From the NCBI GenBank assembly GCA_913060875.1, contig CAJXSL010000010.1:117295-181294 (forward strand): DNA of 64,000 bases. Direction: 5' to 3'. Under the pieces are notes generated by a model that worked only from the letters and a program-made list of their open reading frames with translations, was not told the DNA's origin and did no database searches. Made by a program: the position numbers and the translations under genes. Shown here piece after piece: positions 1 through 8,172 of the stretch (position 1 is its first letter; each line of letters begins with the position of its first letter). The stretch is from an uncultured Desulfobacteraceae bacterium. GTDB lineage: Bacteria > Desulfobacterota > Desulfobacteria > Desulfobacterales > UBA5852.

Positions 1-96
1 GTCATTGTCATGCATGTTCGCAAACAGAACAAGTTGCTCCAGCGGATAAACCAGTGGATCGGTCGTTTTATCGGCGGCGGCTTATCCGAGGGGTGA
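1..96 (+). CDS. C-terminal end of an upstream gene (cut by window edge)
   Basis: Frame 1 is open from the first base and ends at TGA 94-96, leaving 31 residues. The piece is basic and amphipathic, with Arg/Lys/Gln followed by a Gly-rich end (GRFIGGGL). This faintly recalls the last helix of small membrane transporters such as LysE/RhtB proteins, but 31 residues cannot support a family call. The stop lies 30 bases before the next start on the same strand, so the two genes may share a transcript. Confidence 0.35.
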   Translation, partial: VIVMHVRKQNKLLQRINQWIGRFIGGGLSEG

Positions 97-126
97 CAAC
101 CGAAATAACATCAAGAGGGAAACAAT

Positions 127-837
127 ATGCCAACCATCAGCCTGAGGTTTAAAAACAACACCATCGGAACCTATGATCTGCAGCCGGGGCAATCCCTGAC
201 CATCGGACGCCTTGACGATAACGACATCATCATTGAGAACCTGGCCGTTTCGGGTCGGCATGCTAAAATTGATACGGTTGGCGAGGGCTATCTGCTGACA
301 GATCTGCAGAGCAAGAACGGGTGTTTCGTCAACGAAAAACTGGTGGCATCCCACTGGCTCAATCATGGGGATAAAGTGAGCATCGGCAAACATATCCTGG
401 AATTCGCCTTTAAATCCGGTGAGCCCCGCCCGCCTGCGCCAGCAACGGACCAGCGGGATCAGACCATGGTAATGGATACCGGCGATTACCGCGACATGCT
501 GTCTAAATGCGGTGCTGCCGATCGGCTGGCGTCAGCGGTCGGCAAACCGGTGGGGGTTTTGTCCTATCTTGCCGGCGGCGAGGGCGAATTCGAGCTGACA
601 CGCAAACTGGTTAAAATCGGAAAAGACGCCAACAGCGATATACGCGTCAGCGGCCTGACCATAGGCCAAACCGCCGCCACCATCAGCAAACGACCCAATG
701 GCTATGTCCTGAGTTATGTCGCCGGGCTTTCCAAACCCAAGGTGAACGGGAAAGCGGTTAAACAATCCGTGGCGTTGAACGAATTTGACGTCATTGAGAT
801 TGGCGCGCTTAAGCTGCAGTTTTTCACCAAAGAATGA
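127..837 (+). CDS. Protein with two FHA domains
   Basis: 236 aa cytoplasmic protein. FHA domains bind phosphothreonine peptides and usually read out Ser/Thr kinase activity or scaffold secretion and cell-division complexes. The first FHA domain (about residues 22-95) has the classical elements: IGR at 26-28, SGRH at 42-45 and a conserved N64-G65. A Pro/Ala/Asp-rich linker (about 98-120) follows. A second FHA-like fold (about 155-234) keeps the IG and VNG turns but lacks the SxxH phosphate-binding motif, so it is probably degenerate. The start is ATG 127, with a purine-rich AGAGGGAAA just upstream. No kinase is in view, so the partner is unknown. Confidence 0.8.
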   Translation: MPTISLRFKNNTIGTYDLQPGQSLTIGRLDDNDIIIENLAVSGRHAKIDTVGEGYLLTDLQSKNGCFVNEKLVASHWLNHGDKVSIGKHILEFAFKSGEPRPPAPATDQRDQTMVMDTGDYRDMLSKCGAADRLASAVGKPVGVLSYLAGGEGEFELTRKLVKIGKDANSDIRVSGLTIGQTAATISKRPNGYVLSYVAGLSKPKVNGKAVKQSVALNEFDVIEIGALKLQFFTKE

Positions 838-956
838 CGGTTTCGTAAAGAGGCCAATCTCGGCGTTGCGCGGCACCATTCGTTGCTGCGGCGTATAATC
901 ATACGCCTCGCGCCTCATGCCTTGCGCGCCTTGACCTTGGCCTCCTTACGAAACCG
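838..956. repeat. Palindromic repeat element, copy 1
   Basis: Imperfect whole-element palindrome starting right after the FHA stop codon. Outer arms 838-855 and 939-956 match at 17 of 18 bases (CGGTTTCGTAA ... TTACGAAACCG). The centre holds a second stem, GGCGTAT-AATC-ATACGCC. Its core (about 853-893) recurs almost exactly at 978-1018. It has no coding capacity on either strand that resembles a protein. Its position just downstream of a gene fits a REP/MITE-like element that may also act as a transcript 3' end. Confidence 0.7.
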
Positions 957-970
957 TCCGGGAGGTGCAT

Positions 971-1086
971 GGCAAGGGGCAATCTCGGCGTTGCGCGGCA
1001 CCATTCGTTGCTGCGGCGCAGAATCATACGCCTCGCGCCTCACGGCTTGCGCACCTTGAGCGTGCCCTCTTTCGCAACCGCTTGCC
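971..1086. repeat. Palindromic repeat element, copy 2
   Basis: Second, diverged copy of the element at 838-956 in the same orientation. About 40 bases at 978-1018 are identical or nearly so to copy 1, and the right half (ATCATACGCCTCGCGCCTCA) is also shared. Its outer ends form a different inverted pair (GGCAAG at 971-976, CTTGCC at 1081-1086), so the core is conserved more than the ends. It ends about 12 bases before the start codon of the next gene. Confidence 0.65.
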
Positions 1087-1098
1087 AAGGTTGTCGGC

Positions 1099-2511
1099 GT
1101 GAAAATCGCATTTCTCCATTATCATCTCAAGCCCGGCGGGGTCACGACCGTTCTTCGGCATCAGGTTCTGGCACTCCAACAGGATAACGAACTGCTGGTT
1201 ATCAGTGGTGAACCGGGGCCGGTCGATTTTCCGTGTGACGTCGCCCACGTCCCTGGGATCGGTTATCACGCCCATAAAAAAGCGCAACCGGAAATCGACG
1301 CCATTGTCGCTCGGATTGCCCGTCGGATTCACCGCCAATTCAACGGTCCCTGCGACCTTATCCATATCCACAATCCCCTGCTGGCCAAAAATGTTTTTTT
1401 TCTCGACATTATCAATGGATTGCAGCAACTCGGCTTTAGGCTTTTCCTTCAAGTGCACGATTTTGCCGAAGACGGTCGGCCAAACGCGTATTTTCGGGAC
1501 CAGGCCTATCCCAGGGACTGTCATTATGGCGTGATCAACTCCCGGGATTATCATATCCTTATCCATTCCGGGCTTTCAACCGATGGTGTGCACTATCTGC
1601 CCAATTGCGTTTTCCCTCTCGAAACCAGGCCGGTGTCCCCATCGGAACATTATCTTTTGTATCCCGTACGGGCCATCCGTCGCAAAAATATTGGGGAGGC
1701 GCTTTTAATTTCCCACTTCCTGCCCCAAGATTGGGCTGTCTTCATTACCCAGCCTCCCAACAGTCCGGCGGATTTCCCCAGCTACAATCAGTGGAAATCC
1801 TATGCCGCCGCACACCGTTTAGCGATTGGCTTCGAAATGGGAACCTACCGACCATTTCCTGAACTGGTGGCTGGCGCCCGTCAGGTCCTGACCACCAGTA
1901 TTACCGAAGGGTTTGGCTTTGTGTTTCTGGAGCCCTGGACTGCCGGCAAGCCGTTGACAGGGCGGCTACTGCCTGAGATCTGCCGTGATTTTACCGATGA
2001 AGGGATTCATCTGGACCACTTGTATGCCGAAATGGTGCTGCCCGTTGATTGGATCGGACGTGAAAAAATCATGGATCGGTTTGACGATCGTCTTGAAATC
2101 AACCAACGGGCATATGGCCCCAACTGGCCGGCGAATTGGACTGCCAACTGCCTGCGCATCCTGAACGCGCGTCAAACCATTGATTTTGGAATGCTGGACG
2201 AACCATTGCAGATGGAAATTCTCGATATGCTCCGGGATCAGCCGGCCCGGAAAGAGGCAATGTTGCGCTTGAACCCCTTTCTGGAATCCGTTTCTTCAGT
2301 GGCGACACCGAACGATCTTGTCAACGCCAATCGGGAACGTGTCTTGTCGCTGTATCACCCGAACCGTTACCGCAAACACTTGCAAGACATCTATACCCGC
2401 ATATTGGGCAACCCGGTTCATCAAGCCATTGACCGCAAATCGTTGTTATCGGGCTTCCTGTCGTTTGAAAATTTCAGCCTGCTGAAATGGAATCCTCCTG
2501 ATGATGGATGA
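1099..2511 (+). CDS. Glycosyltransferase, GT4-like (GT-B fold)
   Basis: 470 aa, predicted cytoplasmic. The N-terminus MKIAFLHYHLKPGGVTT is the usual beta-strand plus Gly-rich loop of GT-B retaining glycosyltransferases. HIHNP (about 90-94) is the usual HxHxx segment. YPVRAIRRKNIGEAL (about 188-202) and SITEGFGFVFLEPW (about 264-277) match the donor-nucleotide region with its EGFG...E signature. The C-terminal ~130 residues go beyond the usual fold. The start is GTG 1099, with only a weak AAGG upstream. The stop lies 70 bases before the start chosen for the HAD gene, and the pair probably forms a two-gene operon. Donor and acceptor sugars cannot be read from the sequence. Confidence 0.75.
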   Translation: MKIAFLHYHLKPGGVTTVLRHQVLALQQDNELLVISGEPGPVDFPCDVAHVPGIGYHAHKKAQPEIDAIVARIARRIHRQFNGPCDLIHIHNPLLAKNVFFLDIINGLQQLGFRLFLQVHDFAEDGRPNAYFRDQAYPRDCHYGVINSRDYHILIHSGLSTDGVHYLPNCVFPLETRPVSPSEHYLLYPVRAIRRKNIGEALLISHFLPQDWAVFITQPPNSPADFPSYNQWKSYAAAHRLAIGFEMGTYRPFPELVAGARQVLTTSITEGFGFVFLEPWTAGKPLTGRLLPEICRDFTDEGIHLDHLYAEMVLPVDWIGREKIMDRFDDRLEINQRAYGPNWPANWTANCLRILNARQTIDFGMLDEPLQMEILDMLRDQPARKEAMLRLNPFLESVSSVATPNDLVNANRERVLSLYHPNRYRKHLQDIYTRILGNPVHQAIDRKSLLSGFLSFENFSLLKWNPPDDG

Positions 2512-2581
2512 CCGGCATTTAAAAAACCGGATTCGTTACGTTGCACCCATACCGACCGGCTGTACTCCCGGAGGGCGGCTT

Positions 2582-3346
2582 ATGCGCCCCATCCGGGCCA
2601 TCATTTTCGATATCTACGGCACTCTTTTCATCAGCCGCTCCGGTGATATTGGAACGGCCGAGGCAATGGCGCACAAGACCGCCAGGATTAGGGATGTATG
2701 TCGACGATACGGCGTGGATGAACCACCCGAGCGGATAACGCAGCGATTGTTTAAGGGCATCCGAACGGCCCATGAAAGAAGGCGGGCGTCGGGTATCACC
2801 CACCCCGAAATTGAAATCGATCTCATCTGGAAAAAGGTGTTGGGCTGGAAGGATAACCACCGAATCCGCAAATTTGCATTGGAATACGAATGGACTGTCA
2901 ATCCGTGCTATCCCATGCCCGGCCTCGATGAAACCCTGCGCGTGCTAAGGCGCCGCGGTCTGACCATGGGGCTTATATCCAACGCCCAATTTTTCACCCC
3001 CCTGCTTTTCCGGCTGTTTTTGGGCGCTTCCCCGGAAGAGCTTGGATTTACTCCTGATTTGATTGTATATTCCTACCAGTACGGACAAGCCAAACCAGCG
3101 AATAAGCTTTTCGCAAAGTGCCGTGAGGGACTCAGGGCGCAAGGGCTGTTCCCGGTGAACATCGTCTATATAGGTAACGATATGCAAAACGATATCCTGC
3201 CGGCATCCAAGCTTGGCTGGCAAACCGTCCTTTTTGCAGGGGATCAGCGGTCCCTGCGCCTGCGGGAGGATTGTGCCGACTGTCGCCGCACCCGCCCCGA
3301 CCTTGTCATAACCGACCTGAGAGAGCTCTTGGACTGGATTTTGTAA
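2582..3346 (+). CDS. HAD-superfamily hydrolase
   Basis: 254 aa soluble enzyme. Motif I is FDIYGTL with nucleophile Asp10, motif II is SNAQF, and motif IV is GNDMQNDI near residue 200, so the HAD core is complete. The second position of motif I, an acid/base Asp in phosphatases, is Tyr here (DxYGT). Haloacid dehalogenase-like members share that pattern, so phosphatase activity should not be assumed. The start ATG 2582 is preferred over an upstream in-frame ATG at 2501 because GGAGGG lies about 7 bases before it and the HAD motif begins directly after it. It follows the GT4 gene on the same strand and may act in the same sugar pathway (inference). Confidence 0.75.
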   Translation: MRPIRAIIFDIYGTLFISRSGDIGTAEAMAHKTARIRDVCRRYGVDEPPERITQRLFKGIRTAHERRRASGITHPEIEIDLIWKKVLGWKDNHRIRKFALEYEWTVNPCYPMPGLDETLRVLRRRGLTMGLISNAQFFTPLLFRLFLGASPEELGFTPDLIVYSYQYGQAKPANKLFAKCREGLRAQGLFPVNIVYIGNDMQNDILPASKLGWQTVLFAGDQRSLRLREDCADCRRTRPDLVITDLRELLDWIL

Positions 3347-3354
3347 GCTGGAAC

Positions 3355-3390
3355 GCGGCGGTATCGTTCATTGGGTGAACATGCCGCCGC
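3355..3390 (+). terminator. Strong hairpin after the HAD gene
   Basis: A GC-rich inverted repeat 8 bases after the HAD stop: GCGGCGG and GTTCA pair with TGAAC and CCGCCGC around a TTGGG loop. No run of T follows, so it is at best a factor-assisted terminator or an mRNA-end stabilizer. Confidence 0.4.
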
Positions 3391-3459
3391 CGGACGGTGT
3401 GAATCCCATTATGAACCGGCATGGGATGAATTACGGCAGCTTACCGCAACAGTATTTAC

Positions 3460-3487
3460 TTGCAAAACGTTCCAAGTGAGATATAAT
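3460..3487 (+). promoter_or_regulatory. Sigma-70-type promoter upstream of the CNNM transporter
   Basis: TTGCAA (3460-3465), 16 bases, then a perfect TATAAT (3482-3487), within a locally AT-rich patch. Predicted transcription starts near 3494, about 210 bases before the transporter ATG, leaving a long leader that contains a small ORF. Confidence 0.55.
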
Positions 3488-3532
3488 TTTAAATTGATAC
3501 GGCTAATTATAAACAGCAACCGCGATTGAAAA

Positions 3533-3703
3533 ATGCAGGACGTCCGAATTGGATCCATAACGCAAACCTCAGAAGGATGGCTACTCCCTCCCCCGACTTC
3601 GCCCGAAGTCCTGTCAATGTGTCTTTCCCGGTGCCGGTGGCCGGAATTTGACCTATGGGCGAATTCGCGGGCCGCACTCCAACCATTACCTATTAAACTA
3701 TAA
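3533..3703 (+). CDS. Possible 56-aa leader ORF
   Basis: ATG 3533 to TAA 3701-3703, with the stop directly abutting the ATG of the transporter at 3704. The peptide (begins MQDVRIGSITQ, ends LPIKL) resembles nothing I know and is rich in Pro, Arg and Trp. The transporter ATG has no recognisable Shine-Dalgarno, so reading of this ORF could deliver ribosomes by coupling. Against it: its own ribosome-binding site is weak and a 56-codon ORF can occur by chance. Confidence 0.25.
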   Translation: MQDVRIGSITQTSEGWLLPPPTSPEVLSMCLSRCRWPEFDLWANSRAALQPLPIKL

Positions 3704-4921
3704 ATGTACGACCAAATTGCTTTTCTGATCATTTTACTGTTTTTGTCCGGCTTTTTTTCCTCAGCGGAGACCGCCCTTTTTTCCATCAGCCAAACCAAGG
3801 CGCGCCATCTTGCCAAAAGCAGCGGGCGCACCGCCGAACTGATCTGCGAGATGAAAGAGGATCCGCACCGCCTGCTGACCACTATCCTGATCGGCAATAA
3901 CGTGGTCAATGTTGGCGCTGCCGCTTTGGCCACGTCCCTCACCATTGGCGTTTTTCCCGACTATGCGGTGGGCATCGCCACGGGAGTGATGACCTTTCTG
4001 ATCCTCGTTTTCGGGGAAGTATTTCCCAAATCAATCGCGACCCGGAACAATATCCTCATTGCCAGAATGGCCATCTATCCCATTTATTGGCTTTCAATCT
4101 TATTCTATCCAATCCTGCTCTTTCTGAATTTCATTCCCTACCTGACCGGCAAGATCAAGAAGTCACCCAAGGTTACCGAAGAAGAATTGATGACCATCGT
4201 GGAAGCTGTCGAAGAAGAAGGCCAAATCAAAGAAGAGGAAAAAGAACTGATCCACAACATCTTTGAATTCGACGACACCAATGCCTCCGAGATCATGACC
4301 CCCCGGGGGGATATGTTTGTCATCGAAGCGGACGAACCATTGGACCTGCGTGCCATCCTTGCTTCGGGCTACACACGGATTCCCGTCATCGAGGGGGACA
4401 TCGATCATGTCATCGGCATTGTCAATCTCAAGGACCTCTATTCCCATTCGGTAACGTCTGAGGGCCCCGTCGATGTGCGCCAGATCATGCGGTCGCCCTA
4501 TTTTGTCCCGGAACATAAAAAACTGGACAAGTTGCTCCAGCAGTTCAAGAAACGCCGCAATCACTTGGCGGTCGTCGTCGATGAACACGGGGGGGTATCC
4601 GGCCTGATTACCCTCGAAGATGCCCTCGAAGAGATTGTCGGTGATATTTCCGATGAGACGGACAAAGAAGAACAGCACATTATCAGCACCAAACCCAAGG
4701 AATGGGCGGTGCTAGGCAAATCCGACATTGACGAAATCAATCAGGAAATCCCGATTGATATCCCGGACTCCAAGGAATACGACACCTTTACCGGTTATGT
4801 GCTGTACAAGATAGGACGCATCCCTCAGGAAAATGAAGAAATTCTCCTGGATGGTTTCCGCATCACCGTCAAGGAAATCGACGGCGTGCGGATCACAAAA
4901 TATATTGTTCGCCAAATGTGA
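3704..4921 (+). CDS. CNNM/CorC-family transporter (DUF21, CBS pair, CorC_HlyC domain)
   Basis: 405 aa inner-membrane protein, probably in divalent-cation (Mg2+/Co2+) homeostasis as known for CNNM/CorC proteins. The N-terminal DUF21/CNNM region (about 1-150) has three to four hydrophobic segments and the family sequences FFSSAETALFS and GEVFPKS. An acidic linker (EEGQIKEEEKELI) and the signature EIMTPR (about 197-202) follow. A CBS pair comes next (about 200-330, including VVVDEHGGVSGLITLEDALEEIVGDI), then the C-terminal CorC_HlyC transporter-associated domain (about 345-405). Length is normal. It has no clear ribosome-binding site. It faces the efp gene tail to tail. Confidence 0.88.
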   Translation: MYDQIAFLIILLFLSGFFSSAETALFSISQTKARHLAKSSGRTAELICEMKEDPHRLLTTILIGNNVVNVGAAALATSLTIGVFPDYAVGIATGVMTFLILVFGEVFPKSIATRNNILIARMAIYPIYWLSILFYPILLFLNFIPYLTGKIKKSPKVTEEELMTIVEAVEEEGQIKEEEKELIHNIFEFDDTNASEIMTPRGDMFVIEADEPLDLRAILASGYTRIPVIEGDIDHVIGIVNLKDLYSHSVTSEGPVDVRQIMRSPYFVPEHKKLDKLLQQFKKRRNHLAVVVDEHGGVSGLITLEDALEEIVGDISDETDKEEQHIISTKPKEWAVLGKSDIDEINQEIPIDIPDSKEYDTFTGYVLYKIGRIPQENEEILLDGFRITVKEIDGVRITKYIVRQM

Positions 4922-4923
4922 TT

Positions 4924-4954
4924 CGGCGAATCGAATCACATCGAATCTTCGCCG
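4924..4954. terminator. Hairpin between convergent genes
   Basis: CGGCGAA (4924-4930) pairs with TTCGCCG (4948-4954) three bases after the CNNM stop, in the 78-base gap before the efp stop on the other strand. It could serve either direction, but no T-run follows. Confidence 0.35.
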
Positions 4955-4999
4955 GGGTGGTTATTCATAACGATACGGCGATTGGATATCGAACGGCCG

Positions 5000-5563
5000 C
5001 TACTCTTTGACCCGTTCCACATACTGGCCTGTCCGTGTATCGATCCTGACCTTTTCCCCCTCTTCCACAAACGGCGGTACTTGAAGAACGTACCCGGTCT
5101 CAAGTGTTGCGGGCTTGGTATCCCCCGAAGCCGTATCGCCTTTCACCCAGGGGTCGGCCTTCGTAATGCGCAAATCCATAAAAATCGGCAGGGTCAGGCC
5201 GATCGGGCTGCCATTGAACAGCAAAACGCTGCAAACCGTGTTTTCCTTGATAAGTTCACGGGCATCACCGACCTGTTCGGCGGAAAGGAATTCCTGATCG
5301 TAGGTGGCGGTATTCATGAAGCAGTAATTTTCACCATCCTGATAGAGGTACTCCATCTCAACCTCTTCCAGGCTGGCCGGCTGAATCTTGTCTCCGGAAC
5401 GCCAGGTTTTATCAAACTGAACGCCGGTCACCATATTCTTCAGTTTGCATTTATATAGCGCCTGGCCCTTGCCGGGCTTGACGAACTCAAACTGGGTAAT
5501 GACATAGGGCTCACCGTCAATCTCGATCTTCAAACCTTTTTTCAGTGATCCGGCTTCTATCAT
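5000..5563 (-). CDS. efp: Elongation factor P
   Basis: 187 aa, the normal EF-P length. EF-P relieves ribosome stalling at polyproline stretches. It opens MIEAGSLKKG with a KOW-like domain 1, and the modification loop reads KPGKGQA with Lys32 at the tip, matching the lysylated PGKG type of E. coli K34. OB domains 2 and 3 fill the rest and it ends RTGQYVERVKE. The start is ATG 5563 because GGAGGAG lies 5 bases upstream. An upstream in-frame ATG at 5590 would put that Shine-Dalgarno inside the gene. It lies 86 bases downstream of the TrpF-like gene on the same strand. Modification genes (epmA/epmB) are not in the window. Confidence 0.95.
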   Translation of the reverse strand: MIEAGSLKKGLKIEIDGEPYVITQFEFVKPGKGQALYKCKLKNMVTGVQFDKTWRSGDKIQPASLEEVEMEYLYQDGENYCFMNTATYDQEFLSAEQVGDARELIKENTVCSVLLFNGSPIGLTLPIFMDLRITKADPWVKGDTASGDTKPATLETGYVLQVPPFVEEGEKVRIDTRTGQYVERVKE

Positions 5564-5649
5564 ATTGGCTCCTCCATTGGTAAAACCCATCTACAGGTTG
5601 TTTTAGCGCATTGGATTGAATCCATCACCACGATTGAACGGGTACTGAA

Positions 5650-6444
5650 TCAACCGTTGTTCATCGATGTTTGGCCCGCATCAAAACCGTCGGCCATATC
5701 GTAGGCAGCCCTCTGGGCTTCCATCACGAACCGACGGACGCGTTCCAAATCTTTTGCAAACCGAATCGGACGCCCCTGATCATCTGCACGGTTGGTGCAG
5801 GTACAGCTGTCCACGCCGACCGGATTCACAGCTTGCACACCGTCATAAACATTCTCCGGTGAAAGACCACCCGCCAGAATCACGGGTATTTGTGCATATT
5901 CCGCAAGCTCCCGGGCGGTTTGCCATCGGCATGTCTGACCGGTAATCCCCACAAAGCCATTGACCGGTTGAGACGTTAAAGCCGCACCGGCTGACAAAAC
6001 CGTATCGGTCAGAAAAAGATCACTCACCGGTTGAAACAATTCGGCCAAGGCAATGGTCGGTATTGCCATATGTTCACCAGGCCGGCCAATGGGGATGGAC
6101 CGCATGATCATCAATTCTGGATACCGTGACCGGACTTCCTGCTGCAGGCTTATCAGGCGTTGGCACAGGGCCTTCCCATCCATTTCAAAAGTGAGCATTT
6201 CGCAAAAATGAACGATGTCAGGCCGATAATAATCCAGGGTGCGGAATACGGTTGCAGGATCGTTGTAAAGCGGAATCAGGGAGCTTTTTTTCCCAATTCC
6301 CTGAATCGCCCGCACCGTCTCACGGATGATCGGCAGTCGCCAGTCCTTCTCCGAAAGAATAACGCTCCCGATATGGTCGACCCCTATTTCGCCAAGGGGT
6401 TCCACTTCTCCGGGGGTCTGAATTTCATAAATCTGGGTGATCAA
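5650..6444 (-). CDS. TrpF-like (phosphoribosylanthranilate isomerase-like) TIM-barrel protein, probably not a standard TrpF
   Basis: 264 aa from TTG 6444, longer than the ~205 aa of TrpF. The barrel pattern of TrpF is visible: GVDHIGSVIL in strand 1/2, LTDTVLS at the catalytic Asp strand, and VILAGGLSPENVYDGV plus GVDSCTCTN for the phosphate-binding end. In TrpF the first strand reads KICG(I/L)T with a catalytic Cys. Here the same place reads QIYEIQT, so Cys is replaced by Tyr. A different reaction on a related sugar phosphate is therefore likely. Start: TTG 6444 has AAGGAG 12 bases upstream and begins directly at strand 1. ATG 6489 would add 15 residues but has no ribosome-binding site. Confidence 0.65.
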   Translation of the reverse strand: MITQIYEIQTPGEVEPLGEIGVDHIGSVILSEKDWRLPIIRETVRAIQGIGKKSSLIPLYNDPATVFRTLDYYRPDIVHFCEMLTFEMDGKALCQRLISLQQEVRSRYPELMIMRSIPIGRPGEHMAIPTIALAELFQPVSDLFLTDTVLSAGAALTSQPVNGFVGITGQTCRWQTARELAEYAQIPVILAGGLSPENVYDGVQAVNPVGVDSCTCTNRADDQGRPIRFAKDLERVRRFVMEAQRAAYDMADGFDAGQTSMNNG

Positions 6445-6529
6445 AGATCTTGACCGCTCCTTACGCGTCCACGCCGTCGGCAGGTTCATTCAGGCGGGGT
6501 TTATAGCCCTTCACAGCCCTACAATTCAG

Positions 6530-6558
6530 TTGACTTTTGGTGCGCTGTCTAACATATT
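6530..6558 (+). promoter_or_regulatory. Sigma-70-type promoter for guaA
   Basis: TTGACT (6530-6535), 17-base spacer, CATATT (6553-6558), in the gap between the divergent TrpF-like gene and guaA. Predicted start near 6565, about 70 bases before the guaA ATG. Confidence 0.45.
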
Positions 6559-6637
6559 CAGCTTGTTTTCGCAAACGGGTCGAAACGTTTTCCATAATCC
6601 CCGGGCGCTGCATGCCTGCGCTTATATTGAGGTGGCT

Positions 6638-8167
6638 ATGATCCTTATCATTGACTTTGGTTCCCAGTTCAATCAACTCATTGCCCGACGGGTAAGAGAG
6701 TGTCGGGTATACTGCCAGATTGTCCCCCCGACCATTTCCTGCAAACAGGTCCAGGCCTTGAAACCGGAAGGTATTATCCTGTCAGGGGGACCCTCCAGCA
6801 TTTACGAAACCAACAGCCCCAAGGTTGATCCGGACATATTGAATTTGGGCGTTCCCGTCCTGGGCATTTGCTACGGCATGCAGTACATGGTGCATGCGCT
6901 TGGGGGCGAGGTTGCCCGCTCAACCAAGAGAGAATATGGTTTTGCCGAATTCCGGGTCAAAAAAGACGACGGCATTTTCAAGGGTGTCGACCAAGACACC
7001 ACCTGCTGGATGAGCCATGGTGATTCAATTACCAAGCTGCCGTCTGGGTTTCGTATAACCGGTTCGACGGAAAATACGCGTATCGCCGCCGCCAGCCATA
7101 CCCGCCGCAAATTGTTTGGGCTTCAGTTTCATCCGGAGGTTGAGCACACCCCTCGCGGCAAAAAAATGATCCGTAATTTTTTAACCGACATCTGTGGTTG
7201 CCGCATGTCCTGGACCATGAAATCCTTTGCCAACCAGGCCATCGAAGACATTCGGTCTCAAGTCGGGAAGAAAAAAGTGATCCTGGGCCTTAGCGGCGGG
7301 GTCGATTCTTCGGTGGCAGCCCTCCTGATCCACCGGGCCATCGATAAAAATCTGACCTGTATTTTTGTCGACAACGGCCTTCTGCGGAAAAACGAAGCGG
7401 AGAAACTTAAAGAAGTTTTCAAGCAGAATCTGCATATCAATGTCCGTTTTGTTAAGGCTTCGGGCCGGTTTCTCAAAGCACTGAAAGATGTCCAGGATCC
7501 GGAACGCAAACGCAAAATCATTGGCAAAATTTTCATGGACGTATTCGAGGCTGAGGCCAAAAAGATCAAAGATGCCGAGTTTCTGGCCCAGGGGACCCTA
7601 TATCCTGACATCATCGAATCCCAGAGTGCCTTCGGAGGCCCCACGTCCGTCATCAAGTCCCACCACAATGTCGGGGGGCTGCCGAAAAAAATGAAGCTCA
7701 AGCTGGTCGAGCCTTTGAAATACCTTTTTAAGGATGAAGTTCGCAAATTGGGGAAAACATTAGGCCTTCCTGAAGAGATGAATTGGCGACAGCCTTTTCC
7801 GGGGCCAGGATTGGCCATCCGTATCATCGGCGCGGTTACGGCGAAACGGTTAAAAATTCTACGGGAAGCGGATGATCTCCTGATGGCCGAAATAAAATCG
7901 GCGGGTTATTACAAAAAACTCTGGCAGTCTTTTGCGGTTTTGCTGCCCCTGAAAAGTGTTGGCGTCATGGGGGATATGCGAACCTATGAAAATATCCTTG
8001 CCATCCGTGCGGTTACCAGCAAAGACGCCATGACGGCGGACTGGGCCCGCCTGCCGCATCAATTGCTCAACCGAATTTCCAACCGCATCATCAATGAAGT
8101 CAAGGGTGTCAATCGTGTCGTCTATGACATCAGCTCCAAACCTCCGGGAACCATTGAGTGGGAATAA
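6638..8167 (+). CDS. guaA: GMP synthase (glutamine-hydrolysing)
   Basis: 509 aa. Converts XMP to GMP using glutamine and ATP in purine synthesis. The N-terminal class I amidotransferase has the nucleophile Cys in GICYGMQ and His/Glu in FHPEVEHT. An ATP-pyrophosphatase domain follows with the P-loop LSGGVDSS, then the dimerization domain ending KPPGTIEWE, the standard GuaA C-terminus. The start ATG 6638 is chosen because GAGGTGG lies directly upstream and MILIIDFGSQ is the usual GuaA N-terminus. The frame stays open further upstream, but that part is not GuaA-like. It is followed 5 bases later by the coiled-coil gene. Confidence 0.95.
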   Translation: MILIIDFGSQFNQLIARRVRECRVYCQIVPPTISCKQVQALKPEGIILSGGPSSIYETNSPKVDPDILNLGVPVLGICYGMQYMVHALGGEVARSTKREYGFAEFRVKKDDGIFKGVDQDTTCWMSHGDSITKLPSGFRITGSTENTRIAAASHTRRKLFGLQFHPEVEHTPRGKKMIRNFLTDICGCRMSWTMKSFANQAIEDIRSQVGKKKVILGLSGGVDSSVAALLIHRAIDKNLTCIFVDNGLLRKNEAEKLKEVFKQNLHINVRFVKASGRFLKALKDVQDPERKRKIIGKIFMDVFEAEAKKIKDAEFLAQGTLYPDIIESQSAFGGPTSVIKSHHNVGGLPKKMKLKLVEPLKYLFKDEVRKLGKTLGLPEEMNWRQPFPGPGLAIRIIGAVTAKRLKILREADDLLMAEIKSAGYYKKLWQSFAVLLPLKSVGVMGDMRTYENILAIRAVTSKDAMTADWARLPHQLLNRISNRIINEVKGVNRVVYDISSKPPGTIEWE

Positions 8168-8172
8168 ACGCT

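Larger units (their letters stand above)
3347..3703. other. 357-base intergenic leader region
   Basis: Between the HAD and CNNM genes. It holds the hairpin at 3355-3390, the TTGCAA/TATAAT promoter at 3460-3487, a 56-codon ORF at 3533-3703 and a small stem GACTTC-GCCC-GAAGTC near 3594-3609. No other feature was recognised. Confidence 0.6.

Noticed and set aside
838..1086. CRISPR array
   Set aside because: Only two long palindromic copies with no regular short spacers, and no cas genes nearby.
3409..3945. Minus-strand frame across the CNNM leader and gene start
   Set aside because: Most of it is antisense to the transporter N-terminus and the rest is Ser/Arg-rich without similarity to any family.
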